A DNA stretch of 64,000 bases from Epiperipatus broadwayi (GCA_028023455.1 JAQFVV010000181.1:2412670-2476669), one strand, 5' to 3'; shown: positions 24,301-36,282, numbered from the stretch's first letter. Notes: generated by a model from the letters alone, not told the origin. Numbers and translations are program-made.

Positions 24301-25510
24301 ATGTGATGTGATGTGATGTATTATGGCTTCTCCTTAAACGAAGTCAAGAATATCTCAGCAATTATGCCCAGATAAACCTGTTAGTCACTTTTTTTCCATT
24401 CCCCACTCTAAATTTTCCTATATTCTGCTCCATCCCATTTCCACAACATAATCTTTGTCAACTCTATGGCCTTTATATTTAAATCTCCCTTATCTTTTCT
24501 CAAACCCAGCATAAAAACCAATAATTCACTTTCTGTATAATCACTTTTTTCATATTTATTCTTCCATAACTTCATTATATGTACCCTTTCTGTTTTCAAG
24601 CATTTACATTCAATTAACATATGCCTAATATTTTCTATTTCTTTCTTACATAATTTACAAAATAAATCACCCATATTTTTCCATTTACATGTATATTCTC
24701 TTGTGGCTAAAGATCCTTCGAGCTTTAAACAATAAACTACTTTCCTTACTATTATCATATATTGACTCACACCTAATATTCTGTTTATTTCTATATATAT
24801 TTAAACTCTTTTTACTCTCCATACTATTTCTCCATCTCTCTAACTCCCTATTCTTTATTAATAAATCTATTCTTTTATCTCATTCCTTACTACTATAAAC
24901 TCAACAATCCTCTTAACACAATCATCCTATCTTTTGTACAAATATACTGATATTAATTCTTTATCCAAATCTTTTGCATACCACATTACCTTTCTCACCC
25001 ATTTTGTTACCTGCCCTTTATGCATAACCTAATTAAAAACTATTTTGGCTATTCTTTTATTATCCATAAACTGCAATCTACTAAACATTTTCATTTTACT
25101 TTTTGCATCTCTCATATAAAAACTTGGCCATCCCATTTCTCCTTGAATTGCCTCCTTTGCTGTCCATACATCTGCATCCAATGCATGTCTTCCTACTTCC
25201 CTTTGAGCTTTTTCTAAATAATCTAATACTCCTTTACTAACACATACGAATCATTACCATATGTTAATCCTGCTACTACAATTCCCTTCCATATAATTCT
25301 AGCTACATCATATTTATTATACGAAAACACTGTTAATTTCTTTATCAATCCCTTTCTTTTCTTTGATTCATTTATCGATTTTTTCTCCCATTCATCCAAA
25401 CAATTTTTCTGATTACTTAAAATAATTCCCAAATAACTATATCTATTCACCACACTTTACTTAATATCTCTCAATAAAAATTCTACATCTTCTCTTTCTA
25501 TTAGTAAGGT
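24301..25510 (-). pseudogene. LINE-B C-terminal half with (CATCA)n tail
   Basis: Minus strand. 25453-25223 encodes YSYLGIILSNQ...RIIWKGIVVAGLTYG, the segment that follows the RT catalytic region in many LINEs (YLG...L.YG). The protein continues with stops to 24770-24408, which holds a zinc knuckle CKLC-X9-H-X4-C. The 3' end at 24301-24318 is a short CATCA-type repeat, shared with the fragment at 9771-9885. 5'-truncated and interrupted by stops; different family from LINE-A. Confidence 0.75.
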
Positions 25511-25739
25511 GACTGTAATAATTATTGATTAAAATATTCTCTCAATGAAAAATTTTAACACGACCTCTTAAACTTTACTTCGCTTATGGGATTTATAGTT
25601 AAATATTAAACATCAATTAAGCACAACAATACTTCTTATAATAGAGCATCGCAGCAACAATTTTATAATTAATAAATGTTTGTTTCAAAATAAAATAAAC
25701 CAGCAAAGAAATATAAGAAAAAAAAAAAAAAACACGAAT

Positions 25740-26375
25740 TTTTCTGACATATGAACAAAACAATACTTCCTGATATAGTGAGTATTAAAAATGATATTAA
25801 TTTACTGGGAATGAATTTTACTAGCTTTCCGATTTTACTACTCCAGCTAGACCGACTAATACCCAGCTCATATAATTCTCAAACGAAATTAGTTGCAAAT
25901 CTTAAGAATTCTTTGAACAATAGTGATATGCAGAAACTGGAGCTGCTGTGCAGCCTGTGCAAGACTGGCAATGAAACCCTACAACATATTTTCTTCCACT
26001 GTCCCTTCCTTGATCAACTGCGGGTGAGGATAGTAGCCAATATTCCTCCTAACAGTACAAACGTGCTATCGCTTTCGAGAGCATTCAAAAGCGACATATT
26101 TGCAGACCTTAGAATGGCCATTTTCATCTTCTTCTCAATTTGGTTCACAAGGTGCACGATTGTGTTCAAACCGACAGACCTCAGCCCTTGGACAGTTTAC
26201 CTGTAGGAACATGAAGAAGCTCAGGAGCAGAGATCGACTTCTGGCTCCGGAAAGACTGCACAGAGAAACCTGGACGAATAATAAACTCAGAGATCTTTCT
26301 CTCCAGTTCATGTTTCTAATCTGTGTATAAATTCAATGTAACCTTAACAGATTTCATGAATAAATTCGTTTTTTC
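25740..26375 (+). pseudogene. LINE C-terminal fragment
   Basis: The frame 25751-26206 has FPILLLQLDRLIPSSY, a knuckle CSLC-X11-H-X4-C near residues 77-96, and an FSIWFTRCTIVF segment. It then shifts frame into RDRLLAPERLHRETW. This is the same domain order as LINE-A (knuckle, ..W.TRC.., ..TW..), so a related but distinct LINE. Ends in an A-rich 3' tail near 26370. An A15 run lies just upstream of the fragment. Confidence 0.7.
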
Positions 26376-26399
26376 TTAATAAAAAAAATAGTAATAATA

Positions 26400-27075
26400 A
26401 AAGCAATATTATAAAAGAGGCAAATGTTTTAATCAATAATTGTCACAACCCTCTGGTTAATTCATTTTAAAGAAAAAGATATTGAAATTTAATAAGTTTC
26501 TTAAAAGAAGAGAACATTATTTCTCTTAAAGAGTATAAAGACAACATTGATTTGCATTGCTTGATAAAGTTGTTTATCTTGAAAAAATATATCAGCAAAT
26601 AAATTCTATTAAGTTTGAAAGATCTAGCTGATAATTATGGTCGATGCTTTTTGGAGTACTGTAATGACATTTTTGTCCTTTAGCTTTAAATCATTTTTTT
26701 GCAGCTATCTTTAATATTATTTTGCTTGTCTTATATTCATTTAATGACGAAACTTAGAAATGATATAAAATTTGATTTAGTAGTTTAAAAAAATCTGAAA
26801 ATGTTACTAATTCACAGAGAAGACTATAAACGAGTCAACAAGAGTTTAGATGATCTTTGATTGGTTGATTCTTTGAAACTTGAGTACATAAACAAACTTT
26901 CAAATTCTTCTTTAATTGGTGTTAATAATGGAATGAGTGGTGTAATATTTCATAGTTTTATTAATATTTTTGATTATTTTTTTTACAAAATATTTATGTA
27001 GTAAATATTAAATAAGAAATGTATTCAAGGTTTCACTTAAATTTTTTAAAAGTATGTTTCATTTTAAGAACTATC
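26400..27075. other. AT-rich DNA without recognised gene
   Basis: No feature recognised. Confidence 0.4.
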
Positions 27076-27119
27076 TTAATATATATATATGAGCACTTAT
27101 TGCAGATATGTGTAGAGAT

Positions 27120-27180
27120 GATAATCTGGACCAGCTGATGATTGCTGGTTTAGCATGAAATACTTATATTGGTGATTATT
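27120..27180 (+). ncRNA. Hammerhead ribozyme, family A copy 1
   Basis: Stem I is GATAATC/GATTATT plus ACCAG/TTGGT, with a TGG bulge between them on the 5' strand. The core CTGATGA is at 27135-27141. Stem II is TGCT/AGCA with loop GGTTT and an unpaired T-T closing position. GAAA is at 27157-27160. Stem III is ATA/TAT around CT, too short to be stable alone. The cleavage position would be after A27168. Core bases are intact. Confidence 0.82.
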
Positions 27181-27567
27181 TGTCTTTTTGATATATATAT
27201 ATGTTCAAGATTATCAGTGTTATGAGATAGAGTGGTGAGTGGTGGGTCGTGTGAAAGTCTGTGCCTATACACCGTAGGTATTACATATATTGATACACGT
27301 ATAAAATTAGCCTGTATTTTAGTTATTACATAGTAGAGATGTCTGCCCAGACCTTGTATATGTATTAAATGGACTATGTCCTATACGTGAGGGATCAAAT
27401 TGACTTTAGGTCAACGTGGGTGTGACAAGAATATTGGCCTCACGGTGGCCTTTGAATGTTCCATCATCAGATTTTTATAGACGTTTGAAGAGTTGGCGTG
27501 AGGAGTGAATTGAAGCCTGTCCATCTTAATATATATCTGAGCGCTTATTGCCTATATGTGTAGAGAT

Positions 27568-27628
27568 GATAATCTGGACCAACTAATGAGTGCTGGTTTA
27601 GCATGAAATATATATATTGGTGATTATT
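27568..27628 (+). ncRNA. Hammerhead ribozyme relic, family A copy 2
   Basis: Same stems as copy 1, with a better stem II (GTGCT/AGCAT, loop GGTTT), GAAA intact and stem I ACCAA/TTGGT fully paired. The core reads CTAATGA: the invariant G5 is A, which should abolish cleavage. Confidence 0.8.
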
Positions 27629-27942
27629 TATCTTTTCGACATATATGCGTTCAAGTGTATCAGTGTTATGAGATAGAGTGGAGAGTTGTGGATTGTGTGA
27701 ACGTCTGTGCTCATATACCCTATATATAATCCAAATTAAGAAAATTGTCTTAATAATTAATTATTCTTTCACATTTAAACAAACATTTTATTAACTTACT
27801 TTTTTATATTAGTGTTATAACAATCAGACAATAGTTAAGTACTTCACATTATTACTTTTTTTATTTGGAAAGTTCACGTTTGATTTTTTTGAAAGATTTT
27901 CCTTTATAAATTTATATTTTCAAACAAAGTTAAAATGGATTT

Positions 27943-28449
27943 AAATAATATTTAATTTATAAAGCGCAAACAGTATTTGAAATTAAACTGAGAGACTGCA
28001 AACCTCTCGCGCATATTAGCCAATCAGGTGTTATTAATAGCGATCAAATCGTAAATACAAGACAGAGAATTTAACACGAAGAGGGCGAGAGGTTTGCAGT
28101 CTCAGTTTAATTTCAAATACTGTTTGTGCTTTATAAATTAAATATTATTTACATACGTTACTGCAAGTTATAACATCTAAAAACTACTGCATAGTAAATC
28201 GTAGGATTTCATGTTGTATGTTTGTAATTTAAACTCAGTGAATTAAATATGAATATGTTTGAAGATTCACGCTTTCAAATCTAAGTACTGTACTTCAGAC
28301 TGGCTTGAATATATAGAAAGACAAGTAAAGAGGAGGGTGGACACCCTCTTCTTGTTAAATTTTCTGTCTTGTATTTACGATTTGATCGCTATTAATAACA
28401 CCTGATTGTCTAATAAGCCAAGCGGTTTGCAGTCTCTCAGTTTAATTTC
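27943..28449 (+). mobile_element. Fold-back tandem element, family F (unit about 343 bp)
   Basis: Flanked by the 10-base repeat AAATGGATTT (27933-27942 and 28450-28459). Inside, an inverted segment (27943-28085) is followed by about one direct unit plus overlap. GGTTTGCAGTCT occurs at 28091 and again at 28434 on the plus strand, and its reverse complement lies near 28000. No hammerhead core could be found. Same layout as the ribozyme elements. Confidence 0.75.
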
Positions 28450-29110
28450 AAATGGATTTGTTGATTCATAATATTGAAAGAAGATGTTAATGCTAAAAAT
28501 TAAAATATTGAGCTACTAAATCAGATTGCCATTAGGTGGGATGGTGAGAAAATGTAATATGGAAAGACTATTTACTGGTTGCAATATTAAAAGTTAAAAG
28601 ACCAAATTTATAACCAAAATTCTCAGAAAATATATTAAAAAATTTACTCACAATGAGGATCTTAAAATGTATTCTTCAGCAACTATCTCTTTACAGACAT
28701 TTGCTAATATAAAGATGTAAAAAGAAAACCATTCATTAAGGCTTATGATTAATTTTGGATAAACCTATTACCACAATGTCAGTATTGTTGCAAAATGGAT
28801 CGAATTGAATTTGGTTTTAGAAGTTTTACAATAAGTTCATCATTTGATATCATTAATAAAATAAATGATGCTAAAATTAGTGATGAATTCAGAATGGCTT
28901 CTTTTGATATCACATAACTCCAAGATTGAATAAGTACAATTTTGTCCATAAAGAGCATTCAACACTTTTTGAAAGATAGATTCAATTTACCATGGACATA
29001 TATGGAAAAATAATAATTTGTTTGTTAAATAATGACATTATCTTTGCAATGACTACAAGCAAACCCATGGATTGTCTCTTAATTGTATTATCTGTTATTT
29101 ATCTGCTGGC

Positions 29111-29221
29111 CAAGCATTCTTAGCCGAGAGGTCATCACAGCCACCTTGCAAGCAAGTAGTTGGTTTCAGACGTTTGTGGGTTCATGTCCCCGGTCAATGC
29201 TATGACATATGGAAAAAAAAG
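29111..29221 (+). mobile_element. tRNA-derived short SINE, family S1
   Basis: AAGCATTCTTAGCCGAGAGGTC head, CTTGCAAGCA anticodon arm, T arm GGGTTCATGTCCC, tail GCTATGACATATGG and A8. Slightly longer than the other copies because of extra bases in the variable region. Confidence 0.75.
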
Positions 29222-29512
29222 ATTATTCACTCTTTTTAGCTATTAATAAGGGCACCATATACATTAAATGTGTAAATAATGTTTTTATAAGCTTCTTTAG
29301 ATAATATTTAACAATTTAAATAAAATCCCGAAATTAAATGGATGAAAAAAGAGAAAGACATTAATATATTTATTTTTTTATATATTTAAATTAGAAAGAC
29401 AATAGAATGGGGTGCATTACCAGGTGCATATAAAGCTGTTTAGTATTAGGGATTATTTGCATCTGTTTAAAAATTCCATTTTTTTATAAAATGGCAAGTT
29501 TGAATCCCCCCT

Positions 29513-29602
29513 ATTTTTTCATATGTCAAATGCATTGACCTGGAAGCGAACCGGGGCAGCTGCTTGGAAGGCAGCTATGCTAACCACTAGGCCATCAAAC
29601 CC
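29513..29602 (-). mobile_element. tRNA-derived short SINE, family S1
   Basis: Minus strand: GGGTTTGATGGCCTAGTGG head, GCTGCCTTCCAAGCAGC arm (a perfect five-pair stem with a seven-base loop), CGGTTCGCTTCC T arm, tail TTTGACATATG and A6. Inserted in a PLE relic. Confidence 0.8.
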
Positions 29603-30500
29603 CTTTTATTTAGAAATTCAAAACTTTGCAAATTTGAATCAGAAAAAATTAAAATATTTTAATCAGAGTTAGATATTTTAAAATCATGCCTGATAAGTAA
29701 TTATGAAAGTGTGCATTCATGGAAACATAAAAATGTAAGAAAACCTATTAGAAACCATGGATTAACATACTCTATAGTCCTAATTTGCATAGAAAAATGA
29801 TTTCAGTTAGAAATTATAAGGAGTGCAATGTTAGTTTTCGATTAATTTTATTTTCAAAGAGACCAATAAATAAACAATGAGCACCTCTCTGAGGAGTGCC
29901 AGAGCATGAAACCATGGTCAGAGGTTTTTGGGGGGTCCTGACAGAGATATTTTAAATGCTTTCTCTAGCTAAGCATTTATCACAAAGCTTGTTGAGGAAT
30001 TGACAATCCTCATTGTTTATAACTTACAAGCTTAAGAGAATAGGGTCATGTGATCTATGATTCTTATTTAGACCAATTTATGTTTCTAAAGATAAGCTTG
30101 AAACTAATAATAAAGCAGAGTTAGTTTATGCTCTGGATTGCTAAATTTGTATTGTTGGATATTATGGGAAGACACAAACTAATTTAAAGGCTACAATAGC
30201 TTAGCATGTTTATCTATGTAATACATACAATCTGCATTTTTTTGAATATGAAAAGAAAACTGGCTCGAAACTATTTGTTATATATATGTATAAGAACCTT
30301 GACATATAATTAATTTTTAAAAAAATGTGTTAATGTTAGGTTTAATAGCATTCCTGTAAATAAGAATCGATGTTTCAATCTATAAAGAGTCTACAATTAA
30401 TTTTTTAAAAAAATTTTTAATGTAAGAGCCAATAAAATTTCTCTTTTCAACAATTGGAAGCTGTAAAGTCACCAACCAAGGCAGCAGTTGGTGGCCGAAG

Positions 30501-31649
30501 GTGGAGGGTGCTAAGAATCCCCTGATTGCGGACCCAGGCTGCCATTTGATGATGACTTTTTATTTAGGTACTTACAACTGCAGATCACTTTCATGTGAAG
30601 GAAGATTGCAAGAATTAGAAGAAGAACTGTCTTATATTAAATGGGACATTATTGGACTTTGTGAAGTTAGAAGAAAAGGTGAAGAGACAATTGATTTAAA
30701 AAGTGGACATATACTCTATTATAAAGGCACAAATATTGGAAATACAAGTGGAGTAGGATTTATTATAAATAAAAAATGGAAGAACAATATTGTGGAGATT
30801 GATGATGTATCGGACAGAGTGGCAAGATTAGTTATACAACTTAATAGCAGATACCAAATGCAGATAATTCAGGTTTATGCCCCAACAAGTGCTCATAGTG
30901 ACGAAGTAGTAGAAGATTTTTATATGGATGTACAAAAGGGTTTTGATCAGAGTAAACAACATTTTAAAATTGTTATGGGAGACTTTAATGCTAGAATTGG
31001 TAAACAAATGAAAGATGAAAGTGCTGTAGGCAATTTTGGTTATGGTAATAGAAATGAGAGAGGACATAGACTTGTGGAGTTTGCAGAAAAAGAAAAACTT
31101 TATATTATGAATTCTTTTTTTGAGAAAAATGTTAAAAGGAAATGGACATGGAAGCATCCAAATGAAGGTACAGCAGAATTGGAATATATTTTGACTAACA
31201 GGAAATACATATTTCAAGATTGTAATGTTCTTAATAAATTTAACACAGGAAGTGATCATCAATTAGTAATATGTAAGATACGTGTTAATGTAAAACTAGA
31301 GAGACAAAAATTATTAAGAAAAACAACATTTACGGTTGATATTCCTAATCTTCAAAAATATTCTAATGAATTTAAATTAGAACTTACAAATCGGTTTCAA
31401 GTATTAGTAGATTTTGAACATGATTCAGATTTGAATGAAATTAATATGAAAATAACTGATACACTTTTAAAAACTGCAACAAAGATAGCTGGTAGAAAAA
31501 AGCAGCAATTGACCAATAAAATTTCTACTGAGACTAGAGGATTTATGAAGAAAAGAAGGAATATGAAGATATACAAAAATGATGCATTAAAAAGGATTGA
31601 ATATCTCGAATTTTGTAAAATGGTGGGAAAAGAGTTGAAAATGATATAA
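30501..31649 (+). pseudogene. RTE LINE endonuclease region (382-residue frame)
   Basis: Residues 22-260 form an APE-like endonuclease. Visible motifs are LGTYNCRSL at the start, GLCEVRRKGEE with the catalytic Glu, QVYAPTSAH, VMGDFNARIG with the catalytic Asp/Asn, ELEYILTN, and GSDHQLV with the final Asp-His. These residues nick target DNA in active elements. Residues 260-382 are a linker, ending at a frameshift at VGKELKMI. The first codon may be upstream or downstream of 30501; LGTYNC is the first family-conserved segment. Confidence 0.85.
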
Positions 31650-33377
31650 GAAAGTATAACTGTGAACTAGCAAGGAAAGCTGTAGAAGAAAATAAAAGTC
31701 TCAAGAATGTTAAACAACATTTTGGTATTGGTAGGAAATTTATATCTCTAATAAGAAAAAAAGATGGAATTATTACTAAAAAGAGAGATGACATCATGAA
31801 ATTGGTAGAAGATTTTTATCAAGAATTATATAGTAATAAAGAACAAGTACCTCCTATATCTATTACATCTTCCGAATTGCCCAGAATTTTAAATGAAGTC
31901 GTGAGACATGCAATTAAATGTATGAAGAAAGGAAAGGCTCCAGGTAATGATGGAATTATAATTGATCTATTAAAAGAAGCAGGTGAAGAAATAGAATTTT
32001 TTTAGCAAAGTTATATACCAAATGTCTAAATGATAAAGGTGTACCAGATGATTGGAAGAATGCAATAATAATATTAATATTTAAAAAAGGTGATAAAGAA
32101 GATATTAGAAATTACAGACCTATTAGCCTTTTATCAGTTTTATATAAAAATGTTACCAAGATAATTACAACTCGTCTACAGAGAACATTGGATTTCCACC
32201 AACCAAGAGAACAAGCTGGATTTAAAAATGGTTTTAGTACAGTAGATCATATCCAGGTATTGAGAGAAGTTATAGAAAGGACAAATGAATATGAGTTGTC
32301 ATTATGTTTTGGATTTGTAGATTATGAAAAGGCATTTGATTCTATAAACATTTCTTCAGTGATTAAAGCATTGGATCATCAAAGTATAGATCCAGGATAT
32401 TGTCATATTTTAAAGAATATTTATAAAAATGCAACAGCAACAATTAGATTACATAATGATACTGGGAAAGTCAACATTGAGAAAGGTGTAAGACAAAGTA
32501 ACTCCATATCTCCAAAACTTTTTACAGCAGTGCTGCAAGAAGTATTTTGTAGATTAAAATGGGAAAGTAAAGGAGTGAAAGTAAATGGAGATTATTTAAG
32601 TCATTTAGATTTCACAGATTATGTAGTTTTTTTTTTGCAAATAATGCTTCAGAGCTGCAGGAAATGTTGCAGGAGTTATCAGATGAAAGTAGGAAAGTAG
32701 GACTAAAGATAAATGTTAAAAAGACTAAAGTAATGTTTAATCGATTTGCTCAAAATATGAAAATAAAGATTGATTATGATGAATTAGAAGAAGTTAACAG
32801 TTACAAATACCTTGGGCAGATTATTAATACAGATGGAAACATAATGGAGGAAATTAATCATAGAATTAAACTTGGTTGGAGTGGTTTTGGTATAAATAAC
32901 TTGATACTAAAAGGAAATATGCCTATGTGTTTGAAAAGGAAGGTTTTCAACAAATGTGTTTTACCAGTTCTTACTTATGGATCTGAGACTTGGACACTTA
33001 ATAAAAGAGCAATACAGAGACTTCAGACCACTCAAAGAAGTATGGAGAGATGTATGTTGGGAGTAACAAGAAGAGATCTAAAACGCAATGTATGGGTAAG
33101 AGAACAAACAGGTTTTACTGATCTCATAGAAAAAATTAAAAGATTGAAGTGGAGTTGGGCTGGACAAGTTGCTAGAAGAGATGATAATAGATGGACAATT
33201 GAAATTTTAAACTGGATTCCAAGAGATTGTAAAAGATCCAGAAAAAGACCACATGTGAGATGGATGGATGAAATAAGAAAGTGTGCAGGGGTGGTGTGGA
33301 GAAGAGAAGCTAAAGATCGGAGAAGATGGATTAAACTTGGAGAGACCTTCAGCCTGCAGTGGATTGATAATGGTTGA
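31640..33377 (+). pseudogene. RTE LINE reverse transcriptase region, frameshifted
   Basis: Three frames in order: 31796-32005 (KGKAPGNDGI, RT block 0-1), 32020-32700 (NYRPISLLSVLYK, EQAGFKNGFSTVDH, YEKAFDSI with the first catalytic Asp, GVRQSNSISPKLF), and 32664-33377 (KTKVMFN, YKYLGQIINTDG, PVLTYGSETWT, RRDDNRW, PHVRWMDEI). The catalytic box that should be FADD reads FTDY: the second Asp is Tyr and the T8 run right after it causes a frameshift. The element is therefore dead. Confidence 0.85.
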
Positions 33378-33396
33378 AGATGATGATGATGATGAT

Positions 33397-33545
33397 ATAT
33401 TTAATTGTTACATTTTTATTTACAACTGTCAAAGTCACTCCACTCACAACTTTGACACCATCCACTTCAGATAAATACAATAATAATTATTACTAATCAT
33501 TTACTAAACTAGAGATTATCTCTAACCCAGATATAAACTTATTTC
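33397..33545 (-). repeat. Family D fragment
   Basis: Nearly the same as 13625-13770 (CTCACAACTTTGACACCATC, CTAGAGATTATCTCTA). It abuts the RTE tail. No ribozyme core remains in this piece. Confidence 0.65.
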
Positions 33546-33714
33546 TAAAATTAACTGCAGTCTTACTTTGATAAAACTGTTATGAGTCCCAAATCTGACT
33601 TAGCGATTGGTTGAAGTTTGTTAGGTATTATTAAAATAGTGCATAAGCACTTGTGGAATATAAATTGTTCATTTTATTAGGGTTTAAACATTTTTGACAT
33701 ATATCAGGGATCTT

Positions 33715-33945
33715 GACATACATATTTATATCTGGTTAGAGCGTTGTCTTAAATTCTACATTGACCAATATAAAGGTCCAGGTTTGATTCCTTTGTTAGT
33801 ATTATCAGTGGTCAAGATAGAAACAGCTGAAAGAGAAAGGTGAATAATATAACTTGAAACATTGTTACATACTAATCTGTGTGCTATTATTGACAGCCGA
33901 ATGTATTGAAAAGTTTAAATAAAGTTTACTTTTTAAAAAAAAAAA
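33715..33945 (+). mobile_element. tRNA-derived SINE, family S2, sharing the PLE-II tail
   Basis: An A box (TGGTTAGAGCGTTGTC) and a B box (GGTTTGATTCC) lie at 33734-33793. A body (ATTATCAGTGGTCAAGATAG), a CTTGAAACATTG segment, and the end GAATGTATTGAAAAGTTTAAATAAAGTTT plus poly(A) follow. The same arrangement, tRNA-like head included, forms the 3' end of PLE-II copies at 41.7, 42.8 and 44.1 kb. Upstream of the A box there is no PLE coding sequence, so this is a stand-alone SINE. Confidence 0.7.
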
Positions 33946-34039
33946 ACATTTACAACTAATATTTGATGATAGAAATTGTGAAATATGTAATTACAACTAT
34001 AATACCATCTTTACAAACATGATGTTGGTTTTAAAATAA

Positions 34040-34115
34040 TTTTAAACATTTATGAGATAGCATGAATGGTTGAGGGTCATGTGAATGTCTGAGTTCAAAC
34101 CCCCTATAAATTGCA
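34040..34115 (+). repeat. Family A end fragment
   Basis: ATGAGATAGCATGAATGGTTGAGGGTCATG matches the downstream end of the hammerhead element at 56.6 kb. Ribozyme part absent. Confidence 0.6.
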
Positions 34116-36030
34116 TATAGAAGTGCAGGTATGGAAAAAAGTCTGTACTATAGAAAAAAATTCATATTTTAAACATTTATAAAAATATAATAAATTATTT
34201 TTTAAAAATTTTTCAGTGAATTAGCATTTTTGATGAGTAAAATATACTAAGATGATGCTTGCAGAAGTTTTTTGAAGTTGGATTTCTTATTAGCATTTAA
34301 ATGGTGAAGAAGAATAAAACAATTGAGAGGAAATTTCATTTGCTTTGTTTACAAAACTTAAAAAATATTGTTGGATATATTTTAAAACGTTTTAATTTTT
34401 TGTGAAACTTTTTTATTGCTTAATTTAAATTTTATTTGTAGGGATATTGCTAATCGTTAAGAAAGATAAATCTCCATTTTGTCTTGATAAAAGAATTAGT
34501 AGAAAAGTTGACAGATATTTGATTATTTTTCTTTTATTCCTGAGTTTTTTTCAGGATTAGTTTGGAGAAAGTCTTATTATTTTAGCTGAGAGTTTTGCTA
34601 TTTATTACGACTTAAAATTTCTGATTGAATTTCTTTTTTTTTTTTTTTAATGTAAAAGAAGAAAAGAGGGAATTCATTTTTATTAAGATGATTGTAATAA
34701 AATTAATGTATTTAATCATTATATCTTATTGTCTTGATAGTGGAAATAAACTGATATTTATTATAATATGTGGAACAAAGTATCTCAAAATCTAAATTTT
34801 AACAAAAAAACATTTACAGAAAGTAGTTAAATGCATCTCTATTTTATTATATGTATATTTAAAAAGATATTGATTCATTGTGGATAGTGCATTGGTGTGA
34901 ATGGAGACTCCAAAGTATTCTTTAACCGATTACCACAGAGAAAAGAATTCACTTATCTCTTTGGTGCTTAGACGGCACTTGAGATCAGACTATTATTTTA
35001 TTATTATTATTTTGTATTTACGTGGCCGTATGTGAAAGTGTGTTTAAATGCTAATCAAATTCAAGTTTTGAACTTTGTAGTCAACATTTTGACTTATTAT
35101 AAAAATGATTTTTTATTATTAACACAGAGAGATTTAGGAATTAGTCTTGGTACAATAACAATGCCATCTACTGGCAGAGAAGTAATAATTAAAAGTTATG
35201 TTTAAATTGTATTATATTTTTACATTTATTTATATCAGATCACGAGGCCATTTTTTAAATCTTGAATCATAGATGGATTGATATTAATATATAAAGATAT
35301 GAATGAAAATACTGTTTTAAAATCTTTTGGAGTAAAAGATTTTTCTGGTAAGTTAATTTTTTAAATTTTAGTAGTAGTTCTGTAAATAATTTTAGTGAAT
35401 AAAGAAGAATACTTTACTCAAAGAATAACTTTTGAAACAATAATAACTATAAGGAATAACAACTTTTCTAATATTTCTAGTCATTCTTGTTGTACTTTTC
35501 AAACTTTTAGCGGATGTTGCAATTTCTTTTATTTTAAACAACTTTATTTACTAAACAATTGAAGTTAAAACAAAATATATTTCAACTCTATAATTTTTTC
35601 CTTTGTCTTTTTTTTTATAGATTTAATTTGTCGGTTTATTACATATATATATAGCTTCTTTTTAAAAACGAAAAATTACTTTTAATTGTACTTTGATATT
35701 TTAAACTATATTCAACTGCTATAATGAGGAGGAAATATATAGTTTTAGTCTTTGAAAGGATTTTACCTCTTTCTTTCTCTGTTTCTCTCTTTTTCTCTCT
35801 ACATTTGTATTACTCCTTAGTTATTTTAAGCTAGAGGCTAGAACTTTTATCTCGCGGAAATTGGTAATATTAATGAATAATTTTTCCACCATCGCTTTTC
35901 ATCTAGAGAGGAGACGGGACGGTTTTGAAGATACTTTTGTTCTACAAATATCTATTTAAAGACTTCAATTTATATATCTATATACAAATATTTAATGAAT
36001 AATTTATAAACGATATTTACTTTTACGCAT
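34116..36030. other. AT-rich DNA; CT-rich tract
   Basis: No gene recognised. A CT-rich low-complexity tract occurs at 35767-35805 and a T13 run near 34640. Confidence 0.45.
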
Positions 36031-36034
36031 TTTA

Positions 36035-36282
36035 ACAAAATGTTAAAATATAGGACATATGAGTACAGACTTTCATACTACCCACCACTCTATCTCATAT
36101 CACTCACTGATACACTGGAACACATATATGTCGAAAAGATAAATAAAATGTGTTCAAGTGTAGCAGTGATATGAGATAGAGTGGTAGATGGTGTGAAAGT
36201 CTATGCTCATATACCTATATATTACATATATTGATACAGGTATATAATAAGCCTGTATTTTAGTTATTACAAAATGTTAAAA
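36035..36282. mobile_element. Family A fold-back element with 14-bp TSD
   Basis: 220 bp (36049-36268) flanked by the direct repeat ACAAAATGTTAAAA (36035-36048 and 36269-36282). The left half is the reverse complement of the right half (GACTTTCATAC.ACC / GGT.GTGTGAAAGTC; CTCTATCTCATATCACT / ATATGAGATAGAG). Both halves are family A sequence, but the ribozyme segment is missing. It is effectively two tails joined head to head. Confidence 0.8.

Larger units (their letters stand above)
27076..27730 (+). mobile_element. Hammerhead tandem element, family A (unit about 448 bp)
   Basis: Two direct copies of a ribozyme-bearing unit: the phrase TGTGTAGAGATGATAATCTG occurs at 27110 and 27558, about 448 bp apart. 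The spacer between them completes one unit. Downstream blocks (ATCAGTGTTATGAGATAGAG, GTGTGAA.GTCTGTGC) are also repeated. Related copies lie at 34.04, 36.05 and 56.1-56.66 kb. No protein is encoded. Confidence 0.8.
28700..30300 (+). pseudogene. PLE relic: RT and GIY-YIG traces
   Basis: Broken frames on the plus strand. FRMASFDIT near 28885 matches LVSFDVSSMFTNIP of PLE-III. Near 30140-30250, YYGKTQTNLKATIA followed by HVYLCNTY resembles the catalytic YVGQSNRRINVRIKEH part of the GIY-YIG domain. Two S1 SINEs sit inside (29111-29221 and 29513-29602). Many stops; long dead. Confidence 0.6.
30450..33396 (+). mobile_element. RTE/BovB-like LINE, nearly full length
   Basis: Spans a 5' leader (GTTGGTGGCCGAAGGTGGAG), an APE endonuclease, a reverse transcriptase and a 3' (GAT)n tail at 33377-33396. 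The (GAT/ATG)n tail and domain order are typical of RTE/BovB elements. The coding region is interrupted by at least three frameshifts. It appears inserted in or beside a family D repeat, whose fragment follows directly at 33397. The left boundary is approximate because no TSD was identified. Confidence 0.88.

Noticed and set aside
28000-28440. Possible hammerhead in family F (CCTGATTGGCTAATATGCG)
   Set aside because: CTGATTG lacks the invariant core G-A, and no GAAA follows at a suitable distance.
30828-31262. 144-residue minus-strand open frame
   Set aside because: It is the antisense of the RTE endonuclease region, whose sense frame has clear APE motifs.
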